The translations under genes and the position numbers were made by a program. The notes beneath the pieces are model-generated. The model was given only the letters and a program-made list of their open reading frames with translations, had not been told where the DNA came from and did not search any database. From DATBFG01 sp036558645 (GTDB lineage: Bacteria; Acidobacteriota; Terriglobia; Terriglobales; Acidobacteriaceae): a stretch of 64,000 nt of DNA. The stretch lies in NCBI GenBank assembly GCA_036558645.1, contig DATBFG010000035.1, positions 1 to 64,000 of the forward strand, written 5' to 3'. Of the stretch, positions 14,690-24,127 are shown piece by piece; position 1 is the first letter of the stretch; each line of letters starts with the position of its first letter.

Positions 14690-17626
14690 ATGCGCCACTT
14701 CACAGTTGCCTTCGTTGTCATTTTCTCTGCCGTCTGGATGGCTGCCCAACCTTCCGCCACCAATGTGAACTATGAGGGTCAGACGGTTGGAACTGTTGAC
14801 CTTGTATCCAATCCCAAAATTGATGTCGAATTCTTTCGCTCTCTGGTAAAGCAACCAGTTGGGCAGCCCTATTCGAATCAGGCTGTCAATGACACAATCA
14901 CTGCGCTGCGAGGAACCAATCGCTTCAGCAAAGTAGGGCTCGAAGTCGCCCCCGGTCCCAAAGGGTTGGAAGTCACCTTCGTTCTCGAACCCGCGTATTA
15001 CGTCGGCGTCTTGGATTTTCCCGGCGCAACCAAGGCCTTCAGCTACAACCGCCTTTTGCAAGTGGTGAACTTCCCTGATCAAGAGGTCTACGACAAGGAA
15101 AAGCTCGGGCCGGCGCGAGACGCATTACTCCAGTTTTTGCACACCAACGGTTACTTTCAATCAACGGTAAACGCAGACGCACAACTAGACGACGTACACC
15201 AACTGGTCAACCTCGTTTTTACGGTTGAGTTGGGAAAGCGGGCAAAGGTCGCCACGGTTACGATCATTGGGACTGATCCTGTGCAAACAGCGAAGCTCTT
15301 GCACTCCGTTCGCACTCTTCGCACTAAGTTCACGGGAGCTTCCCTGAAACCTGGAAAGGCGTATAGCCCCGAACGAATAAAGGCAGCCACAGGTGTCCTC
15401 CGAAAAACGCTGGCAAAACAAGACTACCTGGCCAGCAAGATCCAGGCGGACCCCCCGCAGTACCATCCTGAAACCAACAGGGTGGATGTCTCGTTCAATG
15501 TGACCGTAGGCCCGAAGGTCGTGATAAAGACAACCGGAGCCAAGCTTTCATCCTTTCCCTTCGTTTCTTCCCGCCGGCTTAGACGATTGGTTCCGATTTT
15601 CAGCGAAGAGGCTATAGACAGGGTGTTGGTCAGCGAGGGGCGTCAAAACCTGATCGACTATTTCCAGCAGAAAGGCTTTTTCGACGCCGACGTAAAGACT
15701 GTTTTTGAACGCCAGCCTGACCGGATTTCGATCACCTATCAAATCGACAAAGGTAAGAAGCACAAGGTGAACGAGATTGCATTCTCCGGCAATCAGGCGA
15801 TTTCCGATAGCGACCTGTTGTCGAAGGTAGTAGTCAAGAAAAAACGCATTATCTCGCGCGGAAAATTCAGCAAGAAATTGCTAAAGGCCAGCGCCGACAA
15901 TATCGCCGTGGCCTATCAGAATCTAGGTTATCAGGCGGTGAAGGTCACACCTCAAATCGTCGACGCCGATTCTAAGATCCGTGTGGTCTTCCAAATTGCC
16001 GAAGGCCCGCAGACTCTGGTGGACACACTGATTTTGCGGGGTAATGAACATTATCCATTCAACGAACTCAGCCCCGGTACAGGGTTTCGACTTCGTTCCG
16101 GCGCCCCATTCTCCGTTCGTAGGATGGCGGACGATCGCAGCCAGATCTCAGCAAGGTATCTCGATCGCGGTTATCTGAACGTTGAAGTAAAGACTGATGT
16201 CGTAAAGCTTCCCGACGATCCTTACCGTGTGACTGTCACTTACACTATCACTGAAAATCAGCAAGTCCAGGTGAGTCAGGTCGTGGTGCTGGGGCAACAA
16301 CACACAAAAGAGCCTCTTATCACCACTACTGCCAGAATTCGTCCGGAAGAGCCGCTTAGCCAGGGACGTTTACTGGAAGGCGAAAGCCGTCTTTATGATC
16401 TAGGAATCTTCGACTGGTCAAGTGTGGGACCACGGCGCACGATTACCAACCAGTTTGAAGAAGAAGCACTGGTAAAAGTACACGAGTCGAAACGCAACTC
16501 AATTACTTACGGCTTCGGCATGGAAATTGCCCGCCGAGGCGGCAACATTCCCAGCGGAACAGTCGCAGTCCCCGGGCTACCTCCGGTAGCTATTGACACT
16601 TCAACTATTGTGTCGAGCGAACAGACTTTTATTGGTCCTCGAGGCTCTATCGAATTCTCGCGTTTGAATATCCGCGGACTAGCGGAAACAGCTTCGATAT
16701 CGCTACTTGGCGCCCGCCTGGATCAGCGCGCCATTGCCACATATATTGATCCCCAGTTTCGTGGTTCCAAGCAGTGGCGGTCATTGTTCAGTGTCTCCGC
16801 AGAGCATACATCTGAGAATCCGCTCTTCACCGCGCGCGAAGGGGGCGCATCATTCCAGCTGGAACGAACCATCGATAGAAAAAAAACCACCACGGTACAG
16901 CTGCGCTACCGCTTCTACAAGACGGTTCTCTCCGACATCCTCCTTCCAGGACTCGTGTTGCCCGAGGACGAAAATGTACGCCTCTCGACCTTTTCAGGGA
17001 CGCTCATCCGCGATACACGGGACAAGCCTCTCGATCCGCAGCGCGGCGTGTATCAAACTTTGGATCTAGGCATTACGCCAACCGCCCTAGGAGCCAGCGC
17101 CGATTTCGGCAAGATGCTCACGCAGTACGCCTTCTATCGGCCGGTTCACTCCATGGTGTGGGCGAACAGCATCAGACTTGGTCTCGCCAAACCATTCTTC
17201 GATAGCCGCGTACCCACGAGCGAACGGTTCTTCGCTGGGGGCGGAACAACTCTGAGAGGATATCCGCTAAATGAAGCGGGCCCGCAGCGAGATGTGCCAG
17301 TATGCACAGATCCCGCCCATCCAGATTCATGCGACCGTATTAAGGTTCCTGTGGGCGGGAATCAACTCTTTATCCTAAATTCCGAGTTGCGGTTTCCTCT
17401 CGGAATCGTCAAGAATTTCGGCGGCGTGCTCTTTTATGATGGGGGCAACGTTTACGAGCACATCAGCTTTGCAGACTTCGTGAATCACTACACGAGCACA
17501 GTGGGAATCGGATTTCGGTATGCTACTCCGGTGGGTCCAGTCCGCATCGATTTCGGACGCAACTTGAATCCTGTGCCTGGCATCAACCCTTTTCAGTTCT
17601 TCATTACCTTGGGGCAGGCATTCTGA
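14690..17626 (+). CDS. Omp85-family outer-membrane assembly protein (TamA/BamA-like)
   Basis: A 978-residue outer-membrane protein with a signal peptide (MRHFTVAFVVIFSAVWMAAQ). Residues about 25-600 hold a series of POTRA-like repeats, seen as recurring units such as KVNEIAFSGNQAISDSDLL and the G-Y/F turn before the next strand; residues about 600-978 form the 16-strand barrel, with the conserved GGGTTLRGY turn near residue 857 and a final aromatic residue (TLGQAF). The tamB-like gene starts 19 bases later, so TamA is the best call, although the POTRA number is higher than in proteobacterial TamA (three). It should insert or translocate proteins, or help lipid traffic, at the outer membrane. 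Confidence 0.85.
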   Translation: MRHFTVAFVVIFSAVWMAAQPSATNVNYEGQTVGTVDLVSNPKIDVEFFRSLVKQPVGQPYSNQAVNDTITALRGTNRFSKVGLEVAPGPKGLEVTFVLEPAYYVGVLDFPGATKAFSYNRLLQVVNFPDQEVYDKEKLGPARDALLQFLHTNGYFQSTVNADAQLDDVHQLVNLVFTVELGKRAKVATVTIIGTDPVQTAKLLHSVRTLRTKFTGASLKPGKAYSPERIKAATGVLRKTLAKQDYLASKIQADPPQYHPETNRVDVSFNVTVGPKVVIKTTGAKLSSFPFVSSRRLRRLVPIFSEEAIDRVLVSEGRQNLIDYFQQKGFFDADVKTVFERQPDRISITYQIDKGKKHKVNEIAFSGNQAISDSDLLSKVVVKKKRIISRGKFSKKLLKASADNIAVAYQNLGYQAVKVTPQIVDADSKIRVVFQIAEGPQTLVDTLILRGNEHYPFNELSPGTGFRLRSGAPFSVRRMADDRSQISARYLDRGYLNVEVKTDVVKLPDDPYRVTVTYTITENQQVQVSQVVVLGQQHTKEPLITTTARIRPEEPLSQGRLLEGESRLYDLGIFDWSSVGPRRTITNQFEEEALVKVHESKRNSITYGFGMEIARRGGNIPSGTVAVPGLPPVAIDTSTIVSSEQTFIGPRGSIEFSRLNIRGLAETASISLLGARLDQRAIATYIDPQFRGSKQWRSLFSVSAEHTSENPLFTAREGGASFQLERTIDRKKTTTVQLRYRFYKTVLSDILLPGLVLPEDENVRLSTFSGTLIRDTRDKPLDPQRGVYQTLDLGITPTALGASADFGKMLTQYAFYRPVHSMVWANSIRLGLAKPFFDSRVPTSERFFAGGGTTLRGYPLNEAGPQRDVPVCTDPAHPDSCDRIKVPVGGNQLFILNSELRFPLGIVKNFGGVLFYDGGNVYEHISFADFVNHYTSTVGIGFRYATPVGPVRIDFGRNLNPVPGINPFQFFITLGQAF

Positions 17627-17645
17627 TTTCAGGAATCATGGCATT

Positions 17646-20600
17646 ATGCGCTGGAAAAAAGTCATCATCTGGACTTCGGCAGTACTCCTGGCGACAGCTG
17701 CGCTCGTCCTTGGCGGCGGCTACGCACTCCTTCATAGCGGACGTTTCCACCAGTATGTGATCGCAAAGATCGTGAGCAGCGGGAGCGAGGCCACGGGCGG
17801 TCGGGTCGAGCTTCAGGGCTTCGATTTTTATCCCAGGACCCTTACCGTAAACCTCTACGGTCTTGTGATACACGGCACAGAGCCTTCTGGCGCTAAGCCC
17901 TTGCTGGAGGTCGAAAGACTCACGGCGAGCTTGAAGATTGTGTCGGTGCTTCATCGCAAGGTTAATCTGAGTGAATTGTTTATAGAACAACCGATCGTGC
18001 ATCTGTCCATCGACAAAGACGGGCGCACCAATATTCCATCGCCACAAGGACCTAAACAAAGTTCCCAGACGAATATATTCGACCTGGCTGTTGGCCATGC
18101 ACTATTACGTGATGGGGCCATCTTCTACAACGATCAGCAGAAGCAACTTGAGGCCAATGTTTACGATTTGCGAGCCGAGGCCAACTTTAGCTCCCTGCTA
18201 ACGCAATACAGTGGATCGGTTGTCTACAGTCGCGGGCTGCTGAAATACGGGACTATCGCGCCGCTTTCTCACAGTCTGAATTTGCAGTTCACCGCGGTGC
18301 CGTCCGAGTTTTCCATTTCGTCGCTGGAGATGTCTGTAGGGTCGTCACGACTCTCGCTGCAGGGTAAGCTTGCCGACTACAACAATCCCCGTGTCGATGC
18401 TCGTTATGACGTGCTAATCCACACACAGGATTTCAACGGCATGCTCAAGCCCACGAACTCTGCCGGAGATGTAGCACTGCGCGGTGCCGTTCAGTATCAG
18501 AATCGCGCCGGACAGCCAGTTCTACGAAATGTCGTGATCGATGGGCAAATGAGCGGCGGAGAACTGAATTTGACCTCACCCGATGGCAAGATAGCTCTTC
18601 GCTCGATTCGAGGCCGGTATCGTCTCGCGAATGGGAACTTCAATGCCGATAGCATTTCAGTCAATCTTCTGAATGGCGAATTAAAAGCCACTCTATCCAT
18701 GCTGAACGTCGACAAGAATCCCTCGTCGAAGCTGCAAGTGACACTGCAAGGGATATCGATTGATGCAGCCAAAAATGCGTCCCGAGCGCCTTCCCTGCGA
18801 AATCTTCCCGTGAGCGGCACGGTCAGCGGCGGCACCGAGGCGACTTGGGCAGGAAGTATGCAGCGCCTGCTGGCGAAGTCTGACGTCGTGATTGATGGAG
18901 CCATCCAGAACGGCTCGAGCCATGCAAAGCCAGTTCCGCTCAATGGTGCGGTTCATCTGGACTACGACGGTGCAAAGAAGATCATCACGTTCCATGACAG
19001 CACGCTGCACACTCCGGCGAGCGCTGTTGTCCTGGTAGGGACACTCGGCGAGCATTCAAGTTTGACGATTCAAGCTCGAACAGGGGATCTTCGAGAGATA
19101 TCTTCCCTGGCCTCCGCGTTGCAAAGTCCTCCAGCCAACGTTTCGGGGAAACCTTCCTTCGCTATCGGCGGCTCTGCCACAGCAAACGCAACTGTGACGG
19201 GATCGATGAATCAACCTCACATCATGGCGCAGTTGGCCGCGCAAAACCTGGAGGTGGAAGGCACGCAGTGGAAGAGTCTCCGCCTGGATGCCGAGGCAAC
19301 GCCGTCTCAAGTCACAATCCGCGATGGTTCGCTCATTGCAGCTGAACAAGGCCAAGTTACATTTAGCGGTAGCTCAGCACTAAACGACTGGTCGTATGCG
19401 TCAGGGAACCAGATTGCGCTGAAACTTGCCGTGCGACAAATGCCGGTCTCTGAGTTGCAACATGTAGCCCGTGTGAACTACCCAATGAGCGGCATTCTCT
19501 CAGCCGACGCGACTCTTAGCGGTACACAAATGGACCCCATAGGTCACGGTTCGGCTGAAATCACTCGCGCGAAGGCATATGACCAGCCCATTCAAGTGCT
19601 ATCAGCACACTTTCAAGCTGAAAATGGAGCTGTAACATCGACACTGGAAGCCAAGCTCGACGCTGGCGCAGCATCAGCCAAGGTTGTCTACCATCCGCGG
19701 ACAACAGCCTATGAGCTTCAATTCGATGCGCCCAAGGTCGTGCTAGCGGATCTCCAAGCAGTGCGGGCAAAGAATCTTGACGTCCAAGGCACAGTGTCCG
19801 CTCACGCATCTGGACGTGGCACCACATCGGACCCGCAGCTCACGGCGAGTCTCCAGATCCCTGAATTGCGCTGGCAGCAAACAACGGCCAATGATGTCAG
19901 CTTGCAGGCCAATGTCGCCAATCATCGCGCGGACCTAGCGCTCAACTCAGGCGTGTCGCAAGCAAAGATCACAGGAAAGGCTACGGTCGAACTCAGCGGT
20001 GATTACAATACCGTGGCTTCTCTCGACACCACATCAATCCCTGTCACTCCCTTGTTGGCAGCATATACGACGGGTATTCCCTCCGATCTGGATAGCCATG
20101 TCGAAGTACATGCCTCACTCAACGGACCATTGAAAAACAAGTCGAGATTTGAGGCTCACATCGAAATCCCCACAATTGGGGCCGCTTACCAGCAGTTACA
20201 GATTGCGAATTCCGGGCCGATTCGGCTTGACTATGCCAACTCGGTGCTAACGATCCAGCCGAGCCAACTTCAAGGCACGAATACATCCCTTCGATTTCAA
20301 GGGAATGTCAGGATGCAAGACAATCCGGGTATCGATGTTACGGCTCAGGGTTCGGTAAACATGCGCTTGTTGCGGATGTTGAACTCGGATCTCCAGAGCT
20401 CGGGCACCGTCGACCTCGACGTCCGTGGCTCCGGTACTCCTCGAAATCCAGATGTAGCCGGTGAAATCAAAGTTCAAAAGGTCTCACTCGTCCCAGCAGA
20501 TTCCCCCATCGGCCTTGAGAATATGAATGGAGTTCTCACTCTCTCGCACGGGCGGATACTGATATCAGAACTTAAGGGGCAGGCGGGAGGAGGGGATATC

Positions 20601-21572
20601 TCAGTTGGTGGATCGATCGCATACCAACCACAGCCGCAATTCGATCTGACCGTCAATGCAAAATCGGTAAGAATCCTTTACCCGGACGGAATCCGCTCTT
20701 TGCTGGACGGCGACGTCACAGTCACCGGAACATCAAGGGCCTCAGCCGTTGACGGACGCGTGCTGATTGAAAGCGTATCCTTTACTCCAGAATTTGACCT
20801 TGCCAAATTCATCGCTGCGCCGGCATCCCCTGTCTCTCCTACGACCAACAGCTTTGCCGACAACATGAAACTGAATATCGCGGTGCAATCGACGGAGAAC
20901 CTCGAGGCGGTCAGCTCCGAGGTAAGCGTTGAAGGATCAGCGAATCTGCGCATCGTAGGAACTGCCGCCCAGCCCGTAGTCGTCGGGCGAGCCGACCTAA
21001 ATTCCGGCGATATTTTCTTTATGAAGAATCGGTATCAACTGGAGCGGGGAATTATCAATTTTGTGAATCCGAACCGCACAGAACCGTCCGTGAACATTCT
21101 GATCACAACAGTCATCAAGCAATACAACCTGAACATCGCACTGGTTGGGCCTGTAGATAAGCTTCGCACTACCTACACATCGGACCCACCGTTGCCGCCG
21201 GTTGACATCATCAATCTGGTTGCGCGAGGCCAAACGACTGAGGAGGCCACCCCGGGCAATTTCGATGCGAATCAGGTGTTGGCAGGAGGGTTAGCGAGCC
21301 AAGTTAGCAGCCAAATCGGCAAATTCGCGGGTATCTCCAGTTTGACTATCGACCCACTGATCCAAGGGGCCAATGGTGACCCATCTGCCAGGCTAGCCGT
21401 GCAACAGCGCATTACAAAAAACTTCATTTTTACCTTCTCCACCGACGTAACCCAACCCGAGGCACAGATCATCCAAGGTGAATACCAGATCAACAAGCGT
21501 TGGTCGGTAAGCGCAACTCGTGATCAATACGGAGGGTACGGAGTCGATGGGAGGTACCACACCACGTTCTGA
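17646..21572 (+). CDS. tamB: TamB/DUF490-family translocation and assembly protein
   Basis: A 1308-residue protein anchored by one N-terminal helix (VIIWTSAVLLATAALVLGG) with a very long periplasmic beta-rich body of AsmA/TamB type. The last 300 or so residues match the TamB (DUF490) C-terminal domain: ADLNSGDIFFMKNRYQLERG, the LVARGQTTEE segment and the ending RWSVSATRDQYGGYGVDGRY. Proteins of this family bridge the two membranes, working with TamA and moving phospholipid. Position just after the Omp85 gene supports the pairing. A slightly different reading frame for the next gene begins inside its last 26 bases. Confidence 0.88.
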   Translation: MRWKKVIIWTSAVLLATAALVLGGGYALLHSGRFHQYVIAKIVSSGSEATGGRVELQGFDFYPRTLTVNLYGLVIHGTEPSGAKPLLEVERLTASLKIVSVLHRKVNLSELFIEQPIVHLSIDKDGRTNIPSPQGPKQSSQTNIFDLAVGHALLRDGAIFYNDQQKQLEANVYDLRAEANFSSLLTQYSGSVVYSRGLLKYGTIAPLSHSLNLQFTAVPSEFSISSLEMSVGSSRLSLQGKLADYNNPRVDARYDVLIHTQDFNGMLKPTNSAGDVALRGAVQYQNRAGQPVLRNVVIDGQMSGGELNLTSPDGKIALRSIRGRYRLANGNFNADSISVNLLNGELKATLSMLNVDKNPSSKLQVTLQGISIDAAKNASRAPSLRNLPVSGTVSGGTEATWAGSMQRLLAKSDVVIDGAIQNGSSHAKPVPLNGAVHLDYDGAKKIITFHDSTLHTPASAVVLVGTLGEHSSLTIQARTGDLREISSLASALQSPPANVSGKPSFAIGGSATANATVTGSMNQPHIMAQLAAQNLEVEGTQWKSLRLDAEATPSQVTIRDGSLIAAEQGQVTFSGSSALNDWSYASGNQIALKLAVRQMPVSELQHVARVNYPMSGILSADATLSGTQMDPIGHGSAEITRAKAYDQPIQVLSAHFQAENGAVTSTLEAKLDAGAASAKVVYHPRTTAYELQFDAPKVVLADLQAVRAKNLDVQGTVSAHASGRGTTSDPQLTASLQIPELRWQQTTANDVSLQANVANHRADLALNSGVSQAKITGKATVELSGDYNTVASLDTTSIPVTPLLAAYTTGIPSDLDSHVEVHASLNGPLKNKSRFEAHIEIPTIGAAYQQLQIANSGPIRLDYANSVLTIQPSQLQGTNTSLRFQGNVRMQDNPGIDVTAQGSVNMRLLRMLNSDLQSSGTVDLDVRGSGTPRNPDVAGEIKVQKVSLVPADSPIGLENMNGVLTLSHGRILISELKGQAGGGDISVGGSIAYQPQPQFDLTVNAKSVRILYPDGIRSLLDGDVTVTGTSRASAVDGRVLIESVSFTPEFDLAKFIAAPASPVSPTTNSFADNMKLNIAVQSTENLEAVSSEVSVEGSANLRIVGTAAQPVVVGRADLNSGDIFFMKNRYQLERGIINFVNPNRTEPSVNILITTVIKQYNLNIALVGPVDKLRTTYTSDPPLPPVDIINLVARGQTTEEATPGNFDANQVLAGGLASQVSSQIGKFAGISSLTIDPLIQGANGDPSARLAVQQRITKNFIFTFSTDVTQPEAQIIQGEYQINKRWSVSATRDQYGGYGVDGRYHTTF

Positions 21573-23259
21573 TGAGCTTCTCGCAGATGATGCCTCTGCA
21601 AAGTCGTCCGCCTGTGACAACGATTTTTGGATCTTCCGGGATGGCCGCCAGACCTTACCAGGTACGAAGCTTCTGGAAGAACTCCGTGCTTCCATTTGTG
21701 CTCTTTCGAACCCTGGATCGAACTCTACCGATCTCCTTAACGCGCTGATACGGGCGGGAGAACTAGAGGCCGGCCTTGCCGACGCCGGAAGCTCGACGAG
21801 CGCCGCCGTAGCAAAGCTTGCGGACGGATTGGCGGGAGTCTTGTATGGAGAGCCTCTCGACTACGCCAAAGTCTCGTTTCCTGCCAATGTTTCTGCGGCC
21901 CAGCAAGTGGAGATTTCTCCGCCCGAAGGCTTCTCGTATTATGCGCTGCATCCTAGCGATTTCGGGCGGTTAGCGCTTGTAGTTCATACGAGCAAGAAAC
22001 CAGCGGCAATTATTGGCATCCGTAGTATCGGCACAACGCTGAGCGCGATAGCTCGTGCTGCTCTTGCCAGTGCGGGAATCCCCGCTGCAAGGATTACCGT
22101 TCGTCCCACGGGACATCCCTATCAACGCAAGCTTCGATTCACTACTTCAGAAACGGCATGGATTAAGGAGCAGAAATCCCTTGATGCGATGTTTCTCGTG
22201 GTGGATGAGGGTCCTGGAAGAAGCGGCTCGACATTCTTGTCTGTAGCTGAAGCGTTGCTCGCAGCTGGTGTCGATCACCAACGGATAACATTATTAGGGA
22301 GCCGCCAGCCGGACTTGAACCAGCTTTGCGCAGAGGATGGCGCGCGCCGTTGGAATATGTTCCGGTTCGAAGCGGTCGACCCTGATACGCACTCCCGATT
22401 CCAAAAATACACGTACATTGGTGGCGGCGAGTGGCGGAAGTTTTTCATTCGAGATGTAGGATTGTGGCCGGTTTGCTGGCCGCAGATGGAGCGGCTGAAA
22501 TTTATTTCGCCTGATCGTCACTGCTTCTGGAAGTTTGAAGGAATGGGGAGATTAGGTGATCAGGCACAGACGTGCAATCGTATCCTGTCTGCCGCCGGAT
22601 TTGGCATCATGCCAGAGGATGGCGGTGCAGGGTTTGCTTCGTATCCAATCATCGCTGGAGAAACACTGCATCGGAAACACCTGTCCCGATTTCTCCTGGA
22701 ACGATTCCTCCACTACCTCGCCGTCCGCATGGTTGAATTCCGCGTAAGTGGCGTCAGAGCCAACCCGCTGTCACAGATGCTCACCTTCAACGTGCAACAC
22801 GAGTTTGGGGTAGAGATACGCCTCCATGACCTGGAGTCATCTACTTGCATCTTGACGGACGGCCGAATGCAGCCGCATGAGTGGATCGGGACGGCGGAAG
22901 GAACAATCCTGAAGACTGACGCGTGCACTCATGGCAACGATCACTTCTTCCCCGGCCCCTGTGACATCGCCTGGGATTTGGCGGGAATGGCTGTTGAGTG
23001 GGAACTTGATTCCGGCGAGATCGATACCGCCCTGCTCCTATTTCATCAGCTGACTGGAGACCTTGTAACTCCTCGTTTCCCAGCATATGCGCTGGCCTAC
23101 AGCGTATTTCGCATGGGATGTTGCAGGATGGCGCTCTCCACGGTAAACACGAATGAAGCATTCCGCCTCCGTGCTGCAGCCGTTAGCTACCGCAAACACG
23201 CAGCGCATTGGCTTCGACGCGTGCGAAACAGTTTGGGCCGCACTCGATTGGCGTCCTGA
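21547..23259 (+). CDS. Two-part protein: phosphoribosyltransferase-like plus kinase-like
   Basis: I do not recognise a named family. The start ATG 21547 overlaps the end of tamB by 26 bases and follows GGAGGG; the product has 570 residues. Around residue 215 the segment FLVVDEGPGRSGSTFLSVAEAL resembles the PRPP-binding loop of type I phosphoribosyltransferases, preceded by AAIIGIRSIGTTLSAI. The C-terminal half looks like an aminoglycoside-phosphotransferase fold: WKFEGMGRLGDQAQ as possible nucleotide loop, then HGNDHFFPGPCDIAWDLAG as catalytic/metal part. Related pairings occur in tellurium-resistance-linked nucleotide clusters, but no such genes are here. It may modify a nucleotide or nucleoside. 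Co-transcription with tamA/tamB is likely from the overlap. Confidence 0.55.
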   Translation: MGGTTPRSDELLADDASAKSSACDNDFWIFRDGRQTLPGTKLLEELRASICALSNPGSNSTDLLNALIRAGELEAGLADAGSSTSAAVAKLADGLAGVLYGEPLDYAKVSFPANVSAAQQVEISPPEGFSYYALHPSDFGRLALVVHTSKKPAAIIGIRSIGTTLSAIARAALASAGIPAARITVRPTGHPYQRKLRFTTSETAWIKEQKSLDAMFLVVDEGPGRSGSTFLSVAEALLAAGVDHQRITLLGSRQPDLNQLCAEDGARRWNMFRFEAVDPDTHSRFQKYTYIGGGEWRKFFIRDVGLWPVCWPQMERLKFISPDRHCFWKFEGMGRLGDQAQTCNRILSAAGFGIMPEDGGAGFASYPIIAGETLHRKHLSRFLLERFLHYLAVRMVEFRVSGVRANPLSQMLTFNVQHEFGVEIRLHDLESSTCILTDGRMQPHEWIGTAEGTILKTDACTHGNDHFFPGPCDIAWDLAGMAVEWELDSGEIDTALLLFHQLTGDLVTPRFPAYALAYSVFRMGCCRMALSTVNTNEAFRLRAAAVSYRKHAAHWLRRVRNSLGRTRLAS

Positions 23260-23646
23260 CCACAAATACAGCTGCTCTGGATAGAATGTACAGGGTTTCA
23301 TGGATTGGCGTTCGAGTTACTGCGAATTAAACTGTCACTAGTTTGTTCGCTGCTTCTCAGATGTCTGGCGCCATCACCCCGGCCCTCTACCGTCCGCGAG
23401 ATTTCTGCAGCGGCGTTTGCAACGTACCAACTGAATAACTTGCCACTGGCACATTTGTGCCAGCGATGTACACGGCTGGGCTATTGCTTGAGTATGACGG
23501 TAACGGTAGATTTGGCGCAATCAACAGGCGCCACAAGCAGTTGTCTGACTTTCGCCACGGTATAACGCTACTCCACTGGTCAGAGTGGCGCATGCGTGGT
23601 GGCGGTGATAGTGAGCTGCCTATTTTCTTGAACGGACATCTTGACC
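23260..23646. other. Gene-free upstream region with perfect palindrome
   Basis: A 387-base stretch without a credible gene lies ahead of the response regulator. It contains CTGGCACA-TT-TGTGCCAG at 23446-23463, an 8-base-pair perfect inverted repeat that could be an operator or a hairpin. No T-run follows. I see no clear -35/-10 pair. Confidence 0.4.
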
Positions 23647-24075
23647 ATGAGGATTGAGACGCTGAACCCCCCAACAGCGGACACTGCTACTACGCGCATT
23701 CTTATTGCCGACGATCACGAAGTCATGAGGCTCGGCATTCGTAATCTCCTCGAGTCGCGACCTGCCTGGAATATTTGCGCAGAGGCCAGTAATGGCCAGG
23801 AAGCAGTCGACAAAGCCTTGCGCTACGATCCCGACGTCATCATCATGGACATCACCATGCCCACGATGAACGGCCTGGAAGCAGCACGTCTCATTACTGA
23901 GTCGCGTCCCGATATTCCCATCATCTTGTTTTCTCTCCATCTGTCTGCAGACTTGCGAGGCCACTTCAATGCTTCCGTGCGAGGTGCTGTCTCTAAGGGG
24001 GATGCGGCTCGAGATTTGGTCAAAGCGGTTGAAGCGGTGCTGGATGGCGGCACATTTTTCCAGCAAAGAATCTAG
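23647..24075 (+). CDS. Receiver-only response regulator (NarL/FixJ-type receiver)
   Basis: A 142-residue receiver with Asp22-Asp23 (IADDHEVMRLG), phospho-site Asp68 (IIMDITMPTMNG), Ser96 (LFSLH) and Lys117 (AVSKGDA). The sequence style is that of NarL/FixJ regulators, but the protein stops where the linker to the helix-turn-helix would begin (GGTFFQQRI), so there is no DNA-binding part. ATG 23647 is preferred over the TTG two codons earlier; neither has a good ribosome site. No kinase gene is near. It could be a phosphate sink or a partner for a separate output protein, or a shortened old regulator. Confidence 0.82.
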   Translation: MRIETLNPPTADTATTRILIADDHEVMRLGIRNLLESRPAWNICAEASNGQEAVDKALRYDPDVIIMDITMPTMNGLEAARLITESRPDIPIILFSLHLSADLRGHFNASVRGAVSKGDAARDLVKAVEAVLDGGTFFQQRI

Positions 24076-24096
24076 CGCGAGCTGAGACCCTCGCGC
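24075..24096 (+). terminator. Possible stem-loop between converging genes
   Basis: GCGCGAG pairs with CTCGCGC around an 8-base loop, beginning at the last base of the response-regulator stop. There is no T-run, so it may protect the mRNA end or only weakly stop transcription. Confidence 0.4.
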
Positions 24097-24127
24097 CAGA
24101 TCTCTATCTGCACAATCCATATGCGAC

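Noticed and set aside
23446..23463. Sigma-54 promoter (TGGCAC...TGC)
   Set aside because: The GG and GC elements are one base too close for sigma-54; the sequence is better described as a palindrome.
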